A stretch of DNA of 62,000 nt from Gnetum montanum (GCA_015680685.1 MNCI01018178.1:70523-132522); one strand, 5' to 3'. Shown: positions 1-10,629, counted from the first letter of the stretch. Program-made: numbers and translations. Notes: generated by a model from the sequence alone, not told the origin.

Positions 1-312
1 GATCTTTATTGCCAGTCATGTGCATGTCCAAGTACAGCACACTCGAATAAAGACACCGTACAATTACATTCACCACACTATGGGCAGACATGGGAAAAAT
101 CTAACTCTGGAGAGATCAAACTGCCAGAGCTTCGCTACTCCTAAACTGGGATCTCGAACAAGGGAGAGCCACCTCTTATTTATAGATATGACGACGGACT
201 GCGATATCACGTATGCGATATCGTAGGGAAGATGCGATATCGCGGGGGATGCGATATTGCGGTGGACGTGATATTGCGTACGCGATATTGCGGCCTATGC
301 GAATCGCATCTC
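1..312 (-). repeat. LTR fragment (R and part of U3), E4-like
   Basis: In minus orientation this reads as part of an LTR of the same superfamily as the complete LTRs further right: a TATA box (CTATAAATAAGAGG, about 174-187), an R-type AATAAAG/CTTTATT hairpin (about 3-53), then U3 repeats containing GATATC or GATATT (about 200-300). The text TAACTCTGGA and CCTCTTATTTATAG is closest to the E4 LTRs. It breaks off near 312 inside the U3 repeats, before the expected TCATCA end, and meets E0 gag sequence in the opposite orientation. The left part lies outside the window. Class confident; exact breakpoint plus or minus 10 bp. Confidence 0.8.
200..300 (-). promoter_or_regulatory. GATATC/GATATT repeat array upstream of TATA in U3
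   Basis: About eight copies of GCGATATCGC-like words, some joined as GATATTGCGTACGCGATATT, lie just upstream (minus strand) of the TATA box of this LTR fragment. GATATC and GCGATATCGC are palindromes. The same array recurs at the same place in other LTRs of the window and again ahead of ORF2 in E0 and E1. A role as a transcription-factor binding array is inference. Confidence 0.6.
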
Positions 313-315
313 ATA

Positions 316-713
316 AGCAAGTTCAACGTTGTGATGCATCCTTCTCCTTGAACTTAACACCTCATGTTATCTCATTAGGACCACCAATCAATACTCCAAC
401 AATTATGTGGCCTAATGAATATAACCATAGAGGGGGACACATTAATCCTTGCATGCCATCTTATGGTCAAGGGTGCCATAGTGGGGTAGCTCCTTATCCC
501 ATGACCCCATCATATAACCTACCCCACTATGTCTATTATGGTCGAGTGTGTGAATCCCAATATGGGTACATTCCAACCACTACATCAAAAGACACCCAGT
601 GGTTGGGATATGATCGATCCCCAACATTTCGAACATGCATGGATCCACGCTTTTCATTTATTAATTCTCACCATGATCAAAGGTTTAGTTATGGGGGACA
701 TCCCCCATTTTAA
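316..713 (+). pseudogene. gag: gag C-terminal fragment (E0)
   Basis: Encodes the Pro/Tyr/Gly-rich C-terminus of family II Gag, ending GGHPPF before a TAA at 711-713. It matches the minus-strand C-terminus of E1 gag (12082-12490) almost residue for residue (for example INTPT, WPNEYNHRGGH, PHYVYYGRVCE, SFIN, FSYG) and that of E5 (48668-48985). The Gag core and zinc-knuckle region are absent. The open frame runs back to an ATG at 213 inside the LTR fragment, so the visible ORF is a chimera of U3 repeats and Gag; it is not evidence of a real protein. The role of this tail in retrotransposons is unknown to me. Confidence 0.8.
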
Positions 714-714
714 C

Positions 715-870
715 AAACAAAATTAATAAATGTTTTTCCTTTTCTTTAATTTTACAATTTTTTGTTTTCCAATTTTTTCATCTTTCAATTTGTTGTTTTA
801 TCTTTTTATTTATTGTTTAATCTTTTTATTTATTTATTTATTATTTTATCTTTTTTTCTTTTTATGGGTA
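715..870 (+). other. U-rich tract after gag stop (E0)
   Basis: Long T-rich stretch with words such as TTTTACAATTTTTTGTTTTC and TTTATTTATTT directly after the gag stop. The same tract follows gag in E1 and E5 and follows integrase in E2, E3 and E4. Confidence 0.6.
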
Positions 871-2164
871 ATCTCATCTATGAATAAGACACTCATGTGA
901 CTCATTATTTGAGGTGTTGTTCTTTGCTATCAAGTCTCGAGTAACTAATTATTTGGACAACAAGCCCATCACATCCATCCAACCATTCTATTAATAAGAG
1001 GTTCTACTCTAGGTATGATGATATTCTTAACATCATTAAAACTTAAAGTAATTTTGTGCTCATTATACCTAGAATGAAGAAGGATGGACCAAGAGGGAAT
1101 GACTAGGGTGTGACATTAAGGGAACTTGTGGATTCTCTTTGGTGACATCTGTAGAAGTTACCATGCAGCCTGGTTGTACTAAGATCCTTGTAGATCTAAC
1201 GAAAAATTGGAGTAAGAGTAATAAATGCACTCACTCAAGAAAACCAATGCTATTCTAGGGGGTCCCACTGGAAAGACATGCACCCATGCCTGAAGGTAGG
1301 TAGCTTCTCTAGATTAAGCATTAAAAAAAAGAGAAAAAAAAGAGCAAGAAGAGTGTGCCAAAGTGGCCACATAAAAAGAAAAATAAAAAATCAACATCAA
1401 AGTGCTGCAAAGCAATTCCAAATCACTCCTCCCTTACATAAAATGCCAAGTGATCGTACGCCTTGTTGTCATGATTCTCTTATGGTTGTCCATCATCGGA
1501 TGAAACAATGCGATGTCACTAATTGAAGGAATGGACATGGTCTTGCTTTTGGAGTGATGAGCTAATGACACATTAATCAAGTCCTACACTCAAGATTCAT
1601 TGTGCCCTTGGTTAGTTACCTCATGTCCCAATCTTTGCAATCCCTTCTATAATTTGTCTCATCTCATTGTTCATGTATTTGTGACTCGTGTCTTGTGTAG
1701 CATTGAATTCATACCTCATCACGGTGGTATCTACATGTGTGTGTTTTGTGGAGATGTTGTGGATTACATTTAACCCTTCTAGTACCTATGGACATTTTAA
1801 GGTGTGGTTATGCAAGGGCATTATAGGTTGGAACCTACTTTGGGCAGGACCCACTTGTGTAAATTTTGTAATTTGGATTTGTTGCACATCATCACATCAT
1901 TTTATACCCTCCGAGTACTACATTACCAATGTTACTCTTTCCCATATCATCCTTTTGGTTTAACCGTTCCTATGTACCAAAACATGTCCTTTTTCCTCAT
2001 TCAACTTATGAATTTCATTGTTAGATCCTACCCCATTATACTTTTTGTGCCTTTTGGTCTATTTAACAATACCCTGGACCTTTTGCATTAACCTTGAATC
2101 CTTCATTTTTTGCCTTGAAATTTTAGAAATTCATCACTTTTTCTAGGTACCTATTTTAAATAGG
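871..2164 (+). other. Non-coding middle of E0 with conserved block 1801-1860
   Basis: No supportable coding region. Contains segments conserved in order with E1, E2, E3, E4 and E5: a stretch reading AGGGAATGACTAGGGTGTGA near 1091-1110, a purine-rich AAAAAAGAG tract near 1322-1345, and a block around 1801-1860 containing TGCAAGGGCAT and CTACTTTGGGCAGGACCCA. In E2 the equivalent DNA lies between integrase and ORF2, which shows that family II lost exactly the PR-pol part. Function unknown; cis-acting RNA or promoter-distal leader are possibilities. Confidence 0.6.
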
Positions 2165-2260
2165 CCAATATATCAGATCTAACGCAATATCGGGGCCACG
2201 CTATCAAGTACGCGATATCACATCAACAAAAATTATATATATGGACCCCCCCCCCCCCCT
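2165..2260 (+). promoter_or_regulatory. Internal promoter-like block (E0)
   Basis: GCAATATCGGGGCCACGC and GTACGCGATATCACATC repeats are followed by a TATA box in AAATTATATATATGGACC (about 2229-2246) and then a C-run. Repeats plus TATA mirror the arrangement in the LTR U3. It lies about 520 bp upstream of the ORF2 start. Co-linear with 10630-10720 of E1. Promoter activity is inferred from composition only. Confidence 0.6.
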
Positions 2261-2331
2261 GCGCATGTCAACATCATTCTCAACAGTTCATGCAGGGGAG
2301 TTTTTCAAATTTTCTTCCACAAATTGTGACT

Positions 2332-2332
2332 N
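2332..2332. other. Single ambiguous base between short direct repeats
   Basis: One n separates TCCACAAATTGTGACT (2316-2331) from TCCATGAATTGCGACT (2333-2348). The E1 counterpart has this text once, so this is probably an unresolved assembly overlap. Confidence 0.6.
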
Positions 2333-2432
2333 TCCATGAATTGCGACTTGCATACCTCTTGGTCAAACAACCATAACTTGCTCACTACCATTCTGATTCC
2401 CATTCTACTTGAACCTACCTGAACCTAGAGTG

Positions 2433-2452
2433 TTTAGCTTAGTTGTGGGGAA
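2433..2452 (+). other. Internal polypurine-tract-like site (E0)
   Basis: GCTTAGTTGTGGGGAAAGGG repeats the core of the terminal polypurine tract of the same element (TTTAGTTGTGGGGGTA at 5739-5754). Located between the internal TATA and the ORF2 start. Confidence 0.5.
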
Positions 2453-2768
2453 AGGGTACACTTCAAACCAAGCATAAATTTTTTGAAATTCATCATCACT
2501 TAAAGGATACTATAAAGGGTAATTGATTATAAAAATAATAAACATATTGCCAAAAACAATTTTATCTCCTCACCTACACCGGAAAATTAAATTTTAAAGC
2601 TACCTAATCGAATTAGGCCCAATATTAAAACTTTTAGGGGAAATTTTCATGAAATTTCCTAACTCTAAATCACACGGAATAAGAAACGAATTTATTTGAG
2701 GCAAGAAGTAAGGTATAAATCAAATATTTTAAGCAACCTTACTAATGATTGGCCCCGTGTGATTGTAG

Positions 2769-5560
2769 ACGGCCCCTAAACATGGACAACAAAGAGGACC
2801 CTCTCAAGGTGTGCTCAAACAACCAAGGATAGGTAGAGACCAAGTATCTCCCAAGGAACATGTAGAGTAGGAGGCACAATCATTCAACATCCATCAAGAG
2901 CCTGCTACTACTGTGAAATTGGGACAAGTGAAAGGAGGAATGGCTAAAGCACCTGAATAGAGACAACATCTCACGTTGTCCCCAAAATGCATGTAGGCAA
3001 TCCATGAAAGGTCCACGTCAGCAGTTGTGATCATGGAACTAAACTTTGGACCGTTCACGGAGTTTGCTCCTAAGGCTGTTAGGGACCAACTTAAAGGGTC
3101 TCCATTATGACCCATCCTCTCTGAAAGTGGTGCCTAGTATTTAGGAGAAATGTACCAATTTTGGCATAATAAAGAAGAAGGCACCACAGTTGACACTGGT
3201 GGTGTGTTCGTAGATTTTTCCATCAAGGCCATTTCGAAAGTGTTAAACCTTCCGAATATAGGGTGAAAATTTGCTCAACTGTCCACTTGCTCTGATGCTA
3301 ATGCACAAAGAATTTGGTTGGATAGGATGTACGGCAAAGAGGACAAGAAATATGGGGAGTTGACACTGGAAGAAATAATATATTTCAAAATTGGCACTTA
3401 TCACATCTTCTTCATGAAAGGATTAAATAGAATCTCAATGTATGTGGCAAGAGGAAGTGCGATATTAATGGGCAAGATTAATGCTAACCTTCCCCATCTA
3501 TATCTCATGGAGATCTTGAGGTGGTTTGAAGAACATAAGATAGGGAAGTTCATGTTGCCCTTTCTTTATCTCATCAGGAAGCTATGTCGGAATGCTAAAA
3601 TTCAAGGGTACACCAATGATGTCCCCAAAAGAGCCCAAGATGCTTTGTTCGCTAAATTACTAAAGCCACCAACCCAAAGGAAGAGTGTTGGTGATACACT
3701 AGAGCCAGACAAGAATAGATGGTAGGGCCCACTACAACTCAAACTATAAGGCCTAGCCAACTCCTAAGTACAAGGCCCAGTCAATAGCAAGGAGCAGGGC
3801 CTAGCATGAGCTAGCAAGACCAACCATCGTCACCACCGCAGGATTATCAACCATCGATGAGCCATCTCAAGGCCATCGTTGAGATGGTCAGTTGGGGAAG
3901 TCGTGACGATGCCAATCTCTTCTGTGTCATCAACAATGTCGTATGGCCCATAGTTTCTATAGATCAGGCATGGGGAAAAGTGTCCATTCAAATAGGAGGA
4001 GAGGAGACACATTAGTCACAACAGATTTCAAGGAACGCTGCGTCCTTCCAAGTGCAACTAGAGACTGGTGAAGGGGCTATAGTAATGATCATGCAACACC
4101 AAGATGCAGCAGGAGTTGCAGAAGTGATCATAGATCACATCAAAGAGTCCTTCAATATTCCTGTTGTGCCACCAGTAAATTTCATAGGATCACGTGACAC
4201 TCAAACCCTAGCCAATCCCTCGATGACTCCTGTGGAGCATGAGGATGTTCTTGATCGATTGCTATAAACAGGACAAGTGATGAAGTCCTTGTTTGACATT
4301 CCACAAGATGTCACAGTAATGCAATCAGAACTCATCTCCACCAAAGGAAAGATGGTCATGGTAGAGATCAGGGATGAGCATGTGGAGGAAGAGTTGGCAA
4401 GACTCTAAGAAAGGCTCGTTACCCTACAAGCTACATAGCATGACCCATCTTAATTCATTCTTGTAGACTAGATCAACATTTTCAGGATAGAGTAGCTCAA
4501 TAAACTATTAGCAAATAATAAAAGAGTGGTAGAGGAGAAAGAGAAGGCTGATTGGGATGCTTCCAAGGCAGAAGCACAAACATACGTGCATGCCAAATCA
4601 CTCAAGGCCTTGCAAGAAGAAAATAAACAACTCACCATGGATAATCTTCGATTGATCACTGTGGAGAAACAAAAAATCTTCTCGAAGAAAATTTGCAATA
4701 GTTACAAGAATAATTGGTCAGGGTTAACCAAGACATGAATTGCTTGGCCAAAGAAAATCAAACCCTCTTAATGGAGGAGGTACGTGCAATCCATGAAAAG
4801 ATGGCCATTGAAATAAGCGTGTGGTAAAACAAGGCCAAGATACATGAAAAATTAAAAGAGAATTTCAGAGACTAGGTGGGGATGTATAAGAAAGTCATCG
4901 AGAAAGAAATACATATGGCCAAGGCCCACATTAACACCTTCAGCGCTCAACACATTGATTGGCAGGCCATATTGGACACATATGCATTTGCCCACTAGGC
5001 AGAGCTTAAAAGCTGGGACCTATAGATCCAAGATCTTACAGAGTACATGGAATTGGTAAGCCTACAATATGCCAACCTAGCCATGTTAACAGTAGGACGA
5101 TCGAGAATAGAGTTGGAGAAGTAGGTAGCTACACCTACGCCAAATATGAAACAGAATTTGCAAAACACAAGAAAACATTACAAAGGCTAGAAGTCGCAAA
5201 TTCTGAATTGGAGGTGGTTAAGGCTAGCTACCAAGGGTAGAAAGATGTCACAGTAGACTTGGCTCAATGGCTTATAGATTACTAAAACTACAAGGATAAA
5301 GCTAGAGCCTACGACGAGGAATGATGGTTGTTTGCGGCTTGGTACGTCAAGGGAAATCAGATGCTTCCGCAACTGCTATGCCCATGAGAAGTGCTAACTC
5401 CATCAAACATTGGAGCATCAGCATGGATAGCATAGAATCCTTGAACCAAAGAGGAAAAACTCTATGCACTCCTTCAGAGCCACCAAATCCCAAACCTTGG
5501 AGCACAAGACAAGGGGAAGTGACCCATGGAGGAGCCACCGCCACCTGGAACCACATGAGT
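2769..5560 (+). pseudogene. ORF2, coiled-coil protein at env position (E0)
   Basis: Decayed copy of the family ORF2. The start codon is ACG instead of ATG, immediately after GATTGTAG. Readable segments: N-terminal PKHGQQ; the globular domain about 3000-3725 (ELTLEEIIYFKIGTYHIF, then NLPHLYLMEIL), resembling the C-terminal part of the 'putative plant transposon protein' domain; a linker with VMIMQHQDAAG (about 4082-4115) and HEDVLDRLL (about 4240); a Lys/Glu-rich coiled coil from about 4460 to 5280 (AEAQTYVHAKSLKALQEENK); and a tail with EEKLYALLQ near 5450. Many stops and frameshifts. No transmembrane segment visible. Homologous to E1 7287-10134 and E2 21054-23903. Confidence 0.75.
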
Positions 5561-5738
5561 TCTAATAAAATTTTGCAATTTTGCAATTTTGTAATTTTGT
5601 GTTCATGTACCAATTTTATTCTATTCAATTCTCCACTGTAGCATGAATAATTCCTAGTTAGTCGATAATCCCATACCTATCCACTATGTAATCAATGGGG
5701 ATTTTTCTCATTTTGTATGACTCGAGGACAAGTTTTCA

Positions 5739-5754
5739 TTTAGTTGTGGGGGTA
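5739..5754 (+). other. Polypurine tract (E0)
   Basis: TTTAGTTGTGGGGGTA directly precedes the LTR start TGATGA. The two bases TA between the G-run and TG are constant in almost all copies in the window. Confidence 0.8.
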
Positions 5755-6221
5755 TGATGAATCATGATTCATTAGGCTCCGATATTAGACCCACAATATT
5801 AGATTCATGATATCGGATATGTGATATCATGGCCTGGCTACCAATATTAGATACACAATATCGTGACTCTTGTGCAAGCCTATAAATACACATGTAGGCA
5901 CACAAAGTGGAGGAGTAGTTTAGTTAGAAGTTAGTTTTCATTTTTAGTACTTCTCAACCCTTTCTCCTGGTGCATGCCCGCAGTGTGATGATTGTAATTG
6001 TACGGAACCTTTATTCGAGTGTGATGTACTTGGACACACACATGATCGAAAATAAAGATTGAGATTACTTCATCATTGCAGCATTCACTTAGTTTAATTA
6101 TTTAATTGGTATTCATTGCTTTCTTAATTAATACTTCTTTACCCTCCACTCCTATCCCTATTATTAAACACAGAATGAGTACAACTTAATCACGAGCATT
6201 TAAGTGTGACTACTTGGTATC
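5755..6221 (+). repeat. 3' LTR of E0, first part
   Basis: Starts TGATGAATCATGATTC, with U3 GATATC/ATATTAG repeats (5779-5865), TATA box (CCTATAAATACACATG, about 5879-5894), and the R hairpin formed by CCTTTATTCGAG and AATAAAG (about 6008-6057). Interrupted at 6221 by insertion of E1; the LTR resumes after 15389. Confidence 0.9.
6217..6221. repeat. Target-site duplication of E1 (left)
   Basis: GTATC here and ATATC at 15390-15394 flank E1. One mismatch. Removing E1 and one copy restores the LTR text TTGGTATCCTAGTAG, as in the uninterrupted LTRs. Confidence 0.8.
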
Positions 6222-7100
6222 TGATGAGTGGCGAGGTACCCCTACACTCAACCATATGAATATGAGCATTTCACGCATGATCCGGTCAAACTCTACAAAT
6301 GGGCTAGTTGTGGTATCTAGATAGTTACTCGTTAATCGCAGTTCATTGTCTTGCCATCTGGACTAGTATTTGCTTTGTCATGTATGGTTTATTCTACAGT
6401 GAGGTGTATTATGTAGTCCTAAACTAGTGCTACTCCTAGAGGCAATAGAAAATAACTTTAATTAAGCTAGGAGGAAAAGGGAGAGAGAGCTAAGCTAATA
6501 GGGCATAGGGGGGAGAGAATCTAAACTAGCCTAAGTGCGATGAGCATCCCTTCCTTAATCATTCGTACACATCTTAAACCTTGTGTACAACTACTACTAG
6601 GATTACCAAGTGCATATCCTAGGTACGCTACTGGGATACCAAGTAGTCACACTTAAATGATCATGATTAAGTCATACTCATTTCACGTTTAATAACAGGG
6701 ATAGGATTTGAGGGTAAAGAATTATTAATTAAGAAAGCAATGAATAAAAATTAAATAATTAAACTAAGTGAATGCTACAATGATGAAGTAAACTCGATCT
6801 TTATTTCCAGTCATGTGCGTCCAAGTATGTCACACTCAAATAAAGGTGACGTACAATTAAAATCATCACACTGCAAGCATGCACTGGGAGAAAGGGTTAA
6901 TAAGAACTAAAAATAAAAATTAACTTCTAACTGAACTACCACTTTGACTCCTTGTGCCTACATGTGTATTTATAGGCCCACATAGGAGTCACGATATGGT
7001 GTATCCGATATTGCTAGCCAGGCCACGATATCATGTACCTAATATTGCAGATCCGATATGACGGGTTCGATATCAGAGCCTAATGAATCATGATTCATCA
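6222..7100 (-). repeat. 3' LTR of E1
   Basis: TG...CA bounded (plus-strand text TGATGAGTGGCGAGG to GATTCATCA). Minus-strand order: U3 GATATC/GATATT repeats (about 7000-7075), TATA box CCTATAAATACACATG (about 6961-6976), R hairpin from CCTTTATTTGAG and AATAAAG (about 6794-6846), then U5. Confidence 0.92.
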
Positions 7101-7116
7101 TACCCCCACGACTGAA
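7101..7116 (-). other. Polypurine tract (E1)
   Basis: Minus strand reads TTCAGTCGTGGGGGTA immediately before the 3' LTR. Confidence 0.85.
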
Positions 7117-7286
7117 TGAAAACTCATCCTCAAGTTGTACAAAATAAGAACAAGCCCCATTGATTACACATTGAATAGGTATGGGATTGTTGACTGACTA
7201 GGAATTATTCATGTAGCAGTGTGGAATTTAATAGAACAAAATTGGGACATGAACACAAAATTACAAAATTGGAAAATTGGAAAATT

Positions 7287-10134
7287 TTATTGGAACTCAT
7301 GTGGTTTCATGTGGCAGTGGCTCCTCCATGGATCACTTCCCCTTCTCTTGTGCTCCAGGTTTTGGGATTTGGTGGCTTTGAAGGAGTGCCTGGATTTTTT
7401 CCTCTTTGGTTCAAGGAGCCTGTGCCATCCATGCTAATGCTCCAATGTTTGATGAAGTCCACACTTCCCATGGACACGGTAGTTGCGAAAACATCTAATT
7501 TTCTTTGATGTACCAGGCTGTGAAAAAATGTTGTTCCTCCTCATAGGCTCTAGCTTTATCCTTGTAGTCCTAGTAATCTATAAGCCATCCATCCAAGTCT
7601 TCCATGACATCTTTCTGCCCTTAGTAGCTAGGCTTAACCACCTCTAATTTAGAATTTGCAACTGCTAGCCTTTGTAATGTTTTCTTGTGTTTCACAAACT
7701 CTGTTTCATATTTGGTGTAGGTGGTAGCTACCTACTTCTCTAGCTCTATTCTTAGGTGTCCTACTATTAACATGGGTAGGTTGGCATATCGTAGGTTTAC
7801 CAATTCCATGTACTCTGTAAGATCTTGGATCTATAGGTCCTAGCTTTTGAGCTCTGCCTAGTGGATGAATGCATATGTGTCCAATATGGCCCACCAATTA
7901 GTGTGTTGAGCACTGAAGGTGTTAATGTCGGCCTTGGCCATATGGATTTCTTTCTCCATGACTTGCTTATACATCCCCACCTGGTCTCTGAAATGCTCNG
8001 TCTCCATGACTTGCTTATACATCCCCACCTGGTCTCTGAAATGCTCTTTTAATTTTTCATGTCGTTTGGCCTTGGTTTGCCACGTGATTATTTCAATGGC
8101 TATCTTTTGACAGATTGTTCGTACCTCCTCCATTGAGAGGGTTTGATTCTCTCTGGTCAAGCAATTCATGTCTTGTTTGACCCTAACCAACTTTTCTCGT
8201 AACTATTGGAAATTTTCTTCGAGAACATTTTTCTGTTTCTCCATAGTGGTCAAGCTAAGATTATTCATGGTGAGCTATTTATTTTCTTCTTGCAAGGCCT
8301 TGAGTTCTTTGGTGTGCACGTATGTTTGCGCTTATGCCTTAGAAGCATTCCAATCGACCTTCTCCTTCTCCTCCACCACTCTTTTATTATCCGCAAATAG
8401 TTTATTGAGCTGCTCTATCCTGAAAGTGTTCAGTTGGTCTATGAAAATGAATTGAGATGGGTCCCACTATGCAGTTTGTAGGGTAACAAGGCTTTCTTGG
8501 AGTCTTGCCAACTCTGCCTCTACATGCTTAGCCTTGATATTTGTCATGACCAGCTTTCCTTTGGTGGAGATGAAGTTTTATTGCATTGCTATGATAGCTT
8601 ATGAAATGTCAAATAAGGACATCATCACTTATCTTGTTTGTAGCAATCGATCAAGAACATTCTCATGCTCCGCAGGAGTCATCGAGGGACTAGCTAGGGT
8701 TTGAGCATCATGTGTTCCTATGAAATCTTCTGGTGGCACAACAAGAACATTGAAGGACTCTTTGATATGGTCCATGACCACCTCTATGGCTCCCGTTGCA
8801 TCTTGGTGTTGCATGACCACTACTGTAGCCCCTTCACCATTCTCCAGTTACACCTGGAAGGACGCAACATTCCATGAAATTGATTGTGACCAATGCATCT
8901 CCTCTCCTCCTGTCTGAATGGACACTTTGCCTCGTGCGTGATCTATAGAAACTATGGGTTGTACAGTGTTATCGATGATGTGGAAGAGATTGGTATCATC
9001 ATGACTTCCCCAACTGACCATCTCAGTGATGGCCCTAAGATGGCTTATTGATGGTCTATAATCCTACGACGTTGGCAGTGGTTGATCTTGCTAGCCCGTG
9101 CAAGGCCTTGATCCTTGCTGTTAACTGGGCCTTGTACTTGGGAGTTGGCTAGGCTCTGTAGTTTGAGTTGTAGTGGGCCCCACTGTCTATTCTTGTTCTG
9201 GCTCCAATGTCTCACCAACACTTTTCCTTTGGGCTGGTGGCTTTAGTAATTTAGCGAATGAAGCATTTTGAGCTCTTTTGGGGACGTCATTGGTGTACTC
9301 TAGAATTTCAGCATGCCTACATAGCTTCCTAATAAGACAAGGAAAGGGCAACGTGAACTTCCTTGTCTTGCATTCTTCAAACTGCCTCAAGATCTCTATG
9401 AGATATAGATGGGGAAGGTTAGCATTAACCTTGCCCATTAATATCGTACTTCCTGTTGCCACATACTTTGAGATTCTGTTTAATCCTTTCATGGGGAAGA
9501 TATGATAAGTGCCAATTTTGAAATATATTCTTTCTTCCAGTGTCAACTCCCCATATGTCTTATCATCTTTTCCATATTCCCTATCCAACCAAATTCTTTG
9601 TGCATCAGCATTAGAGTGAGTGGATAGGTGAGTAACTTTTGGCCCTATATTTGGAAGGTTCAACACTTCCAAAATGGCCTTGGTAAAAAAATCTACAAAC
9701 ACACCACAAATGTCAACTGTGGTACCTTCTTCTTTATTATGCCAAAATTGGTACGTTTCTCCTAAGTACCAGGCATCACTTTTAGAGAGGATGGGCCATA
9801 ATGGAGACCCTTTGAGTTGGTCCCTAACGGCCTCAGGAGCAAGCTCTGCGAAAGGTTCAAAGTTTAGTTCCACAATCATAGTTGTTGACGTGGACCTTTC
9901 ATGGATTTGCTACACACATTTTGGGGGCAATGTGAGATGTTGTCCCTATTCAGGCACTTCAACTATTCCTCCTTCCGCTTGTCCCGATTGCATAGTAGCA
10001 GGAGGCTTTTGATGGATGTTGAATGATTGTGTCTTCTCTACACATTCCTTGGGAGACACTTGGTCTCTACCTATCCTTGGTCATTTGGGCATATCTTGAG
10101 AGGGTCCTCATTGTTGTCCATGTTTAGGGACCAT
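7287..10134 (-). pseudogene. ORF2, coiled-coil protein at env position (E1)
   Basis: Starts at an ATG directly preceded by GATTGCAG; residues MVPKHGQQ follow, matching MAPK starts in E2, E3 and E5. The segment 9187-9879 is open for 230 codons and shows the conserved domain: WPILSKSDAWYLGETYQFW, then VDICGVFVDFFTKAILEVL, then EERIYFKIGTYHIFPMKG and NLPHLYLIEIL. The latter half resembles the 'putative plant transposon protein' domain, which is also seen in Athila ORF-1-type proteins. A linker with VVMQHQDATG follows, then about 1.1 kb of Lys/Glu/Gln-rich coiled coil (7860-8900) and a short tail (KIQALLQSHQIPKPG). No signal peptide or membrane span visible, unlike a classical envelope. Several stops and one 46-bp apparent duplication at 7999. 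Confidence 0.8.
7953..8046. repeat. 46-bp direct duplication around a single n
   Basis: The 46 bp at 7953-7998 recur identically at 8001-8046, separated by n and g. E0 has the segment once. Probably an assembly join rather than biology. Confidence 0.7.
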
Positions 10135-10190
10135 CTGCAATCACACAAGGTCGATCATTAGTAAGGTTGCTTACAAGATTTGCTTTATAC
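10135..10190 (-). promoter_or_regulatory. 3' splice-site-like sequence abutting ORF2 ATG (E1)
   Basis: Minus strand reads CTTACTAATGATCGACC, then TTGTGTGATTGCAG, then ATGG. CTAAT fits a plant branch point about 26 nt before AG. An AAG|GTATAA donor-like site lies 56 nt upstream, short for a plant intron, so a donor further upstream is as likely. Confidence 0.5.
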
Positions 10191-10449
10191 CTTACTTCTT
10201 GCCTCAAATAAATTCATTTCTTATTCTGTGTGATTTAGAGTTAGGAAATTTTATGAAAATGTCCCCTTAAAGTTTTAATATTGGGCCTAATTCAATTAGG
10301 TGGCTTCAAAATTTAATTTCCTAGTGTAGGTGAGGACATAAAATTCTTTTTAGCAATATGTTTATTTTTTTTATAATCAATTACCCTTTATAGTATCCTT
10401 CAGGTGATGATGAATTTTGAAAAATTTATGCATGGTTTGAAGTGTACCC

Positions 10450-10470
10450 TTCCCCCATGACTAAGCTAAA
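10450..10470 (-). other. Internal polypurine-tract-like site (E1)
   Basis: Minus strand TTAGTCATGGGGGAAGGG shares the AGTCRTGGGGG core with the terminal tract at 7101-7116. Lies about 180 bp after the internal TATA and 330 bp before the ORF2 ATG. Confidence 0.55.
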
Positions 10471-10629
10471 CACTTTGGGTTCAGGTAGGTTCAAGTGAAA
10501 TGGGAATTGGAGCACTAGCGAGCGAGTTATGGTTGTTTGACCAAGAGGTGTGCAAGTCACAATTCGTGGAAGAAAATTTGAAAAAAATCCCCCACATGAA
10601 TAGTTGAGAATGATGTTGACATGTGTGGG

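Noticed and set aside
1688-1963. Hydrophobic 91-codon frame that could suggest a membrane protein
   Set aside because: Lies in the non-coding middle of E0; E1 and E5 do not keep the frame, and E2 has the same DNA between integrase and ORF2 without an ORF. The hydrophobicity comes from T-rich sequence.
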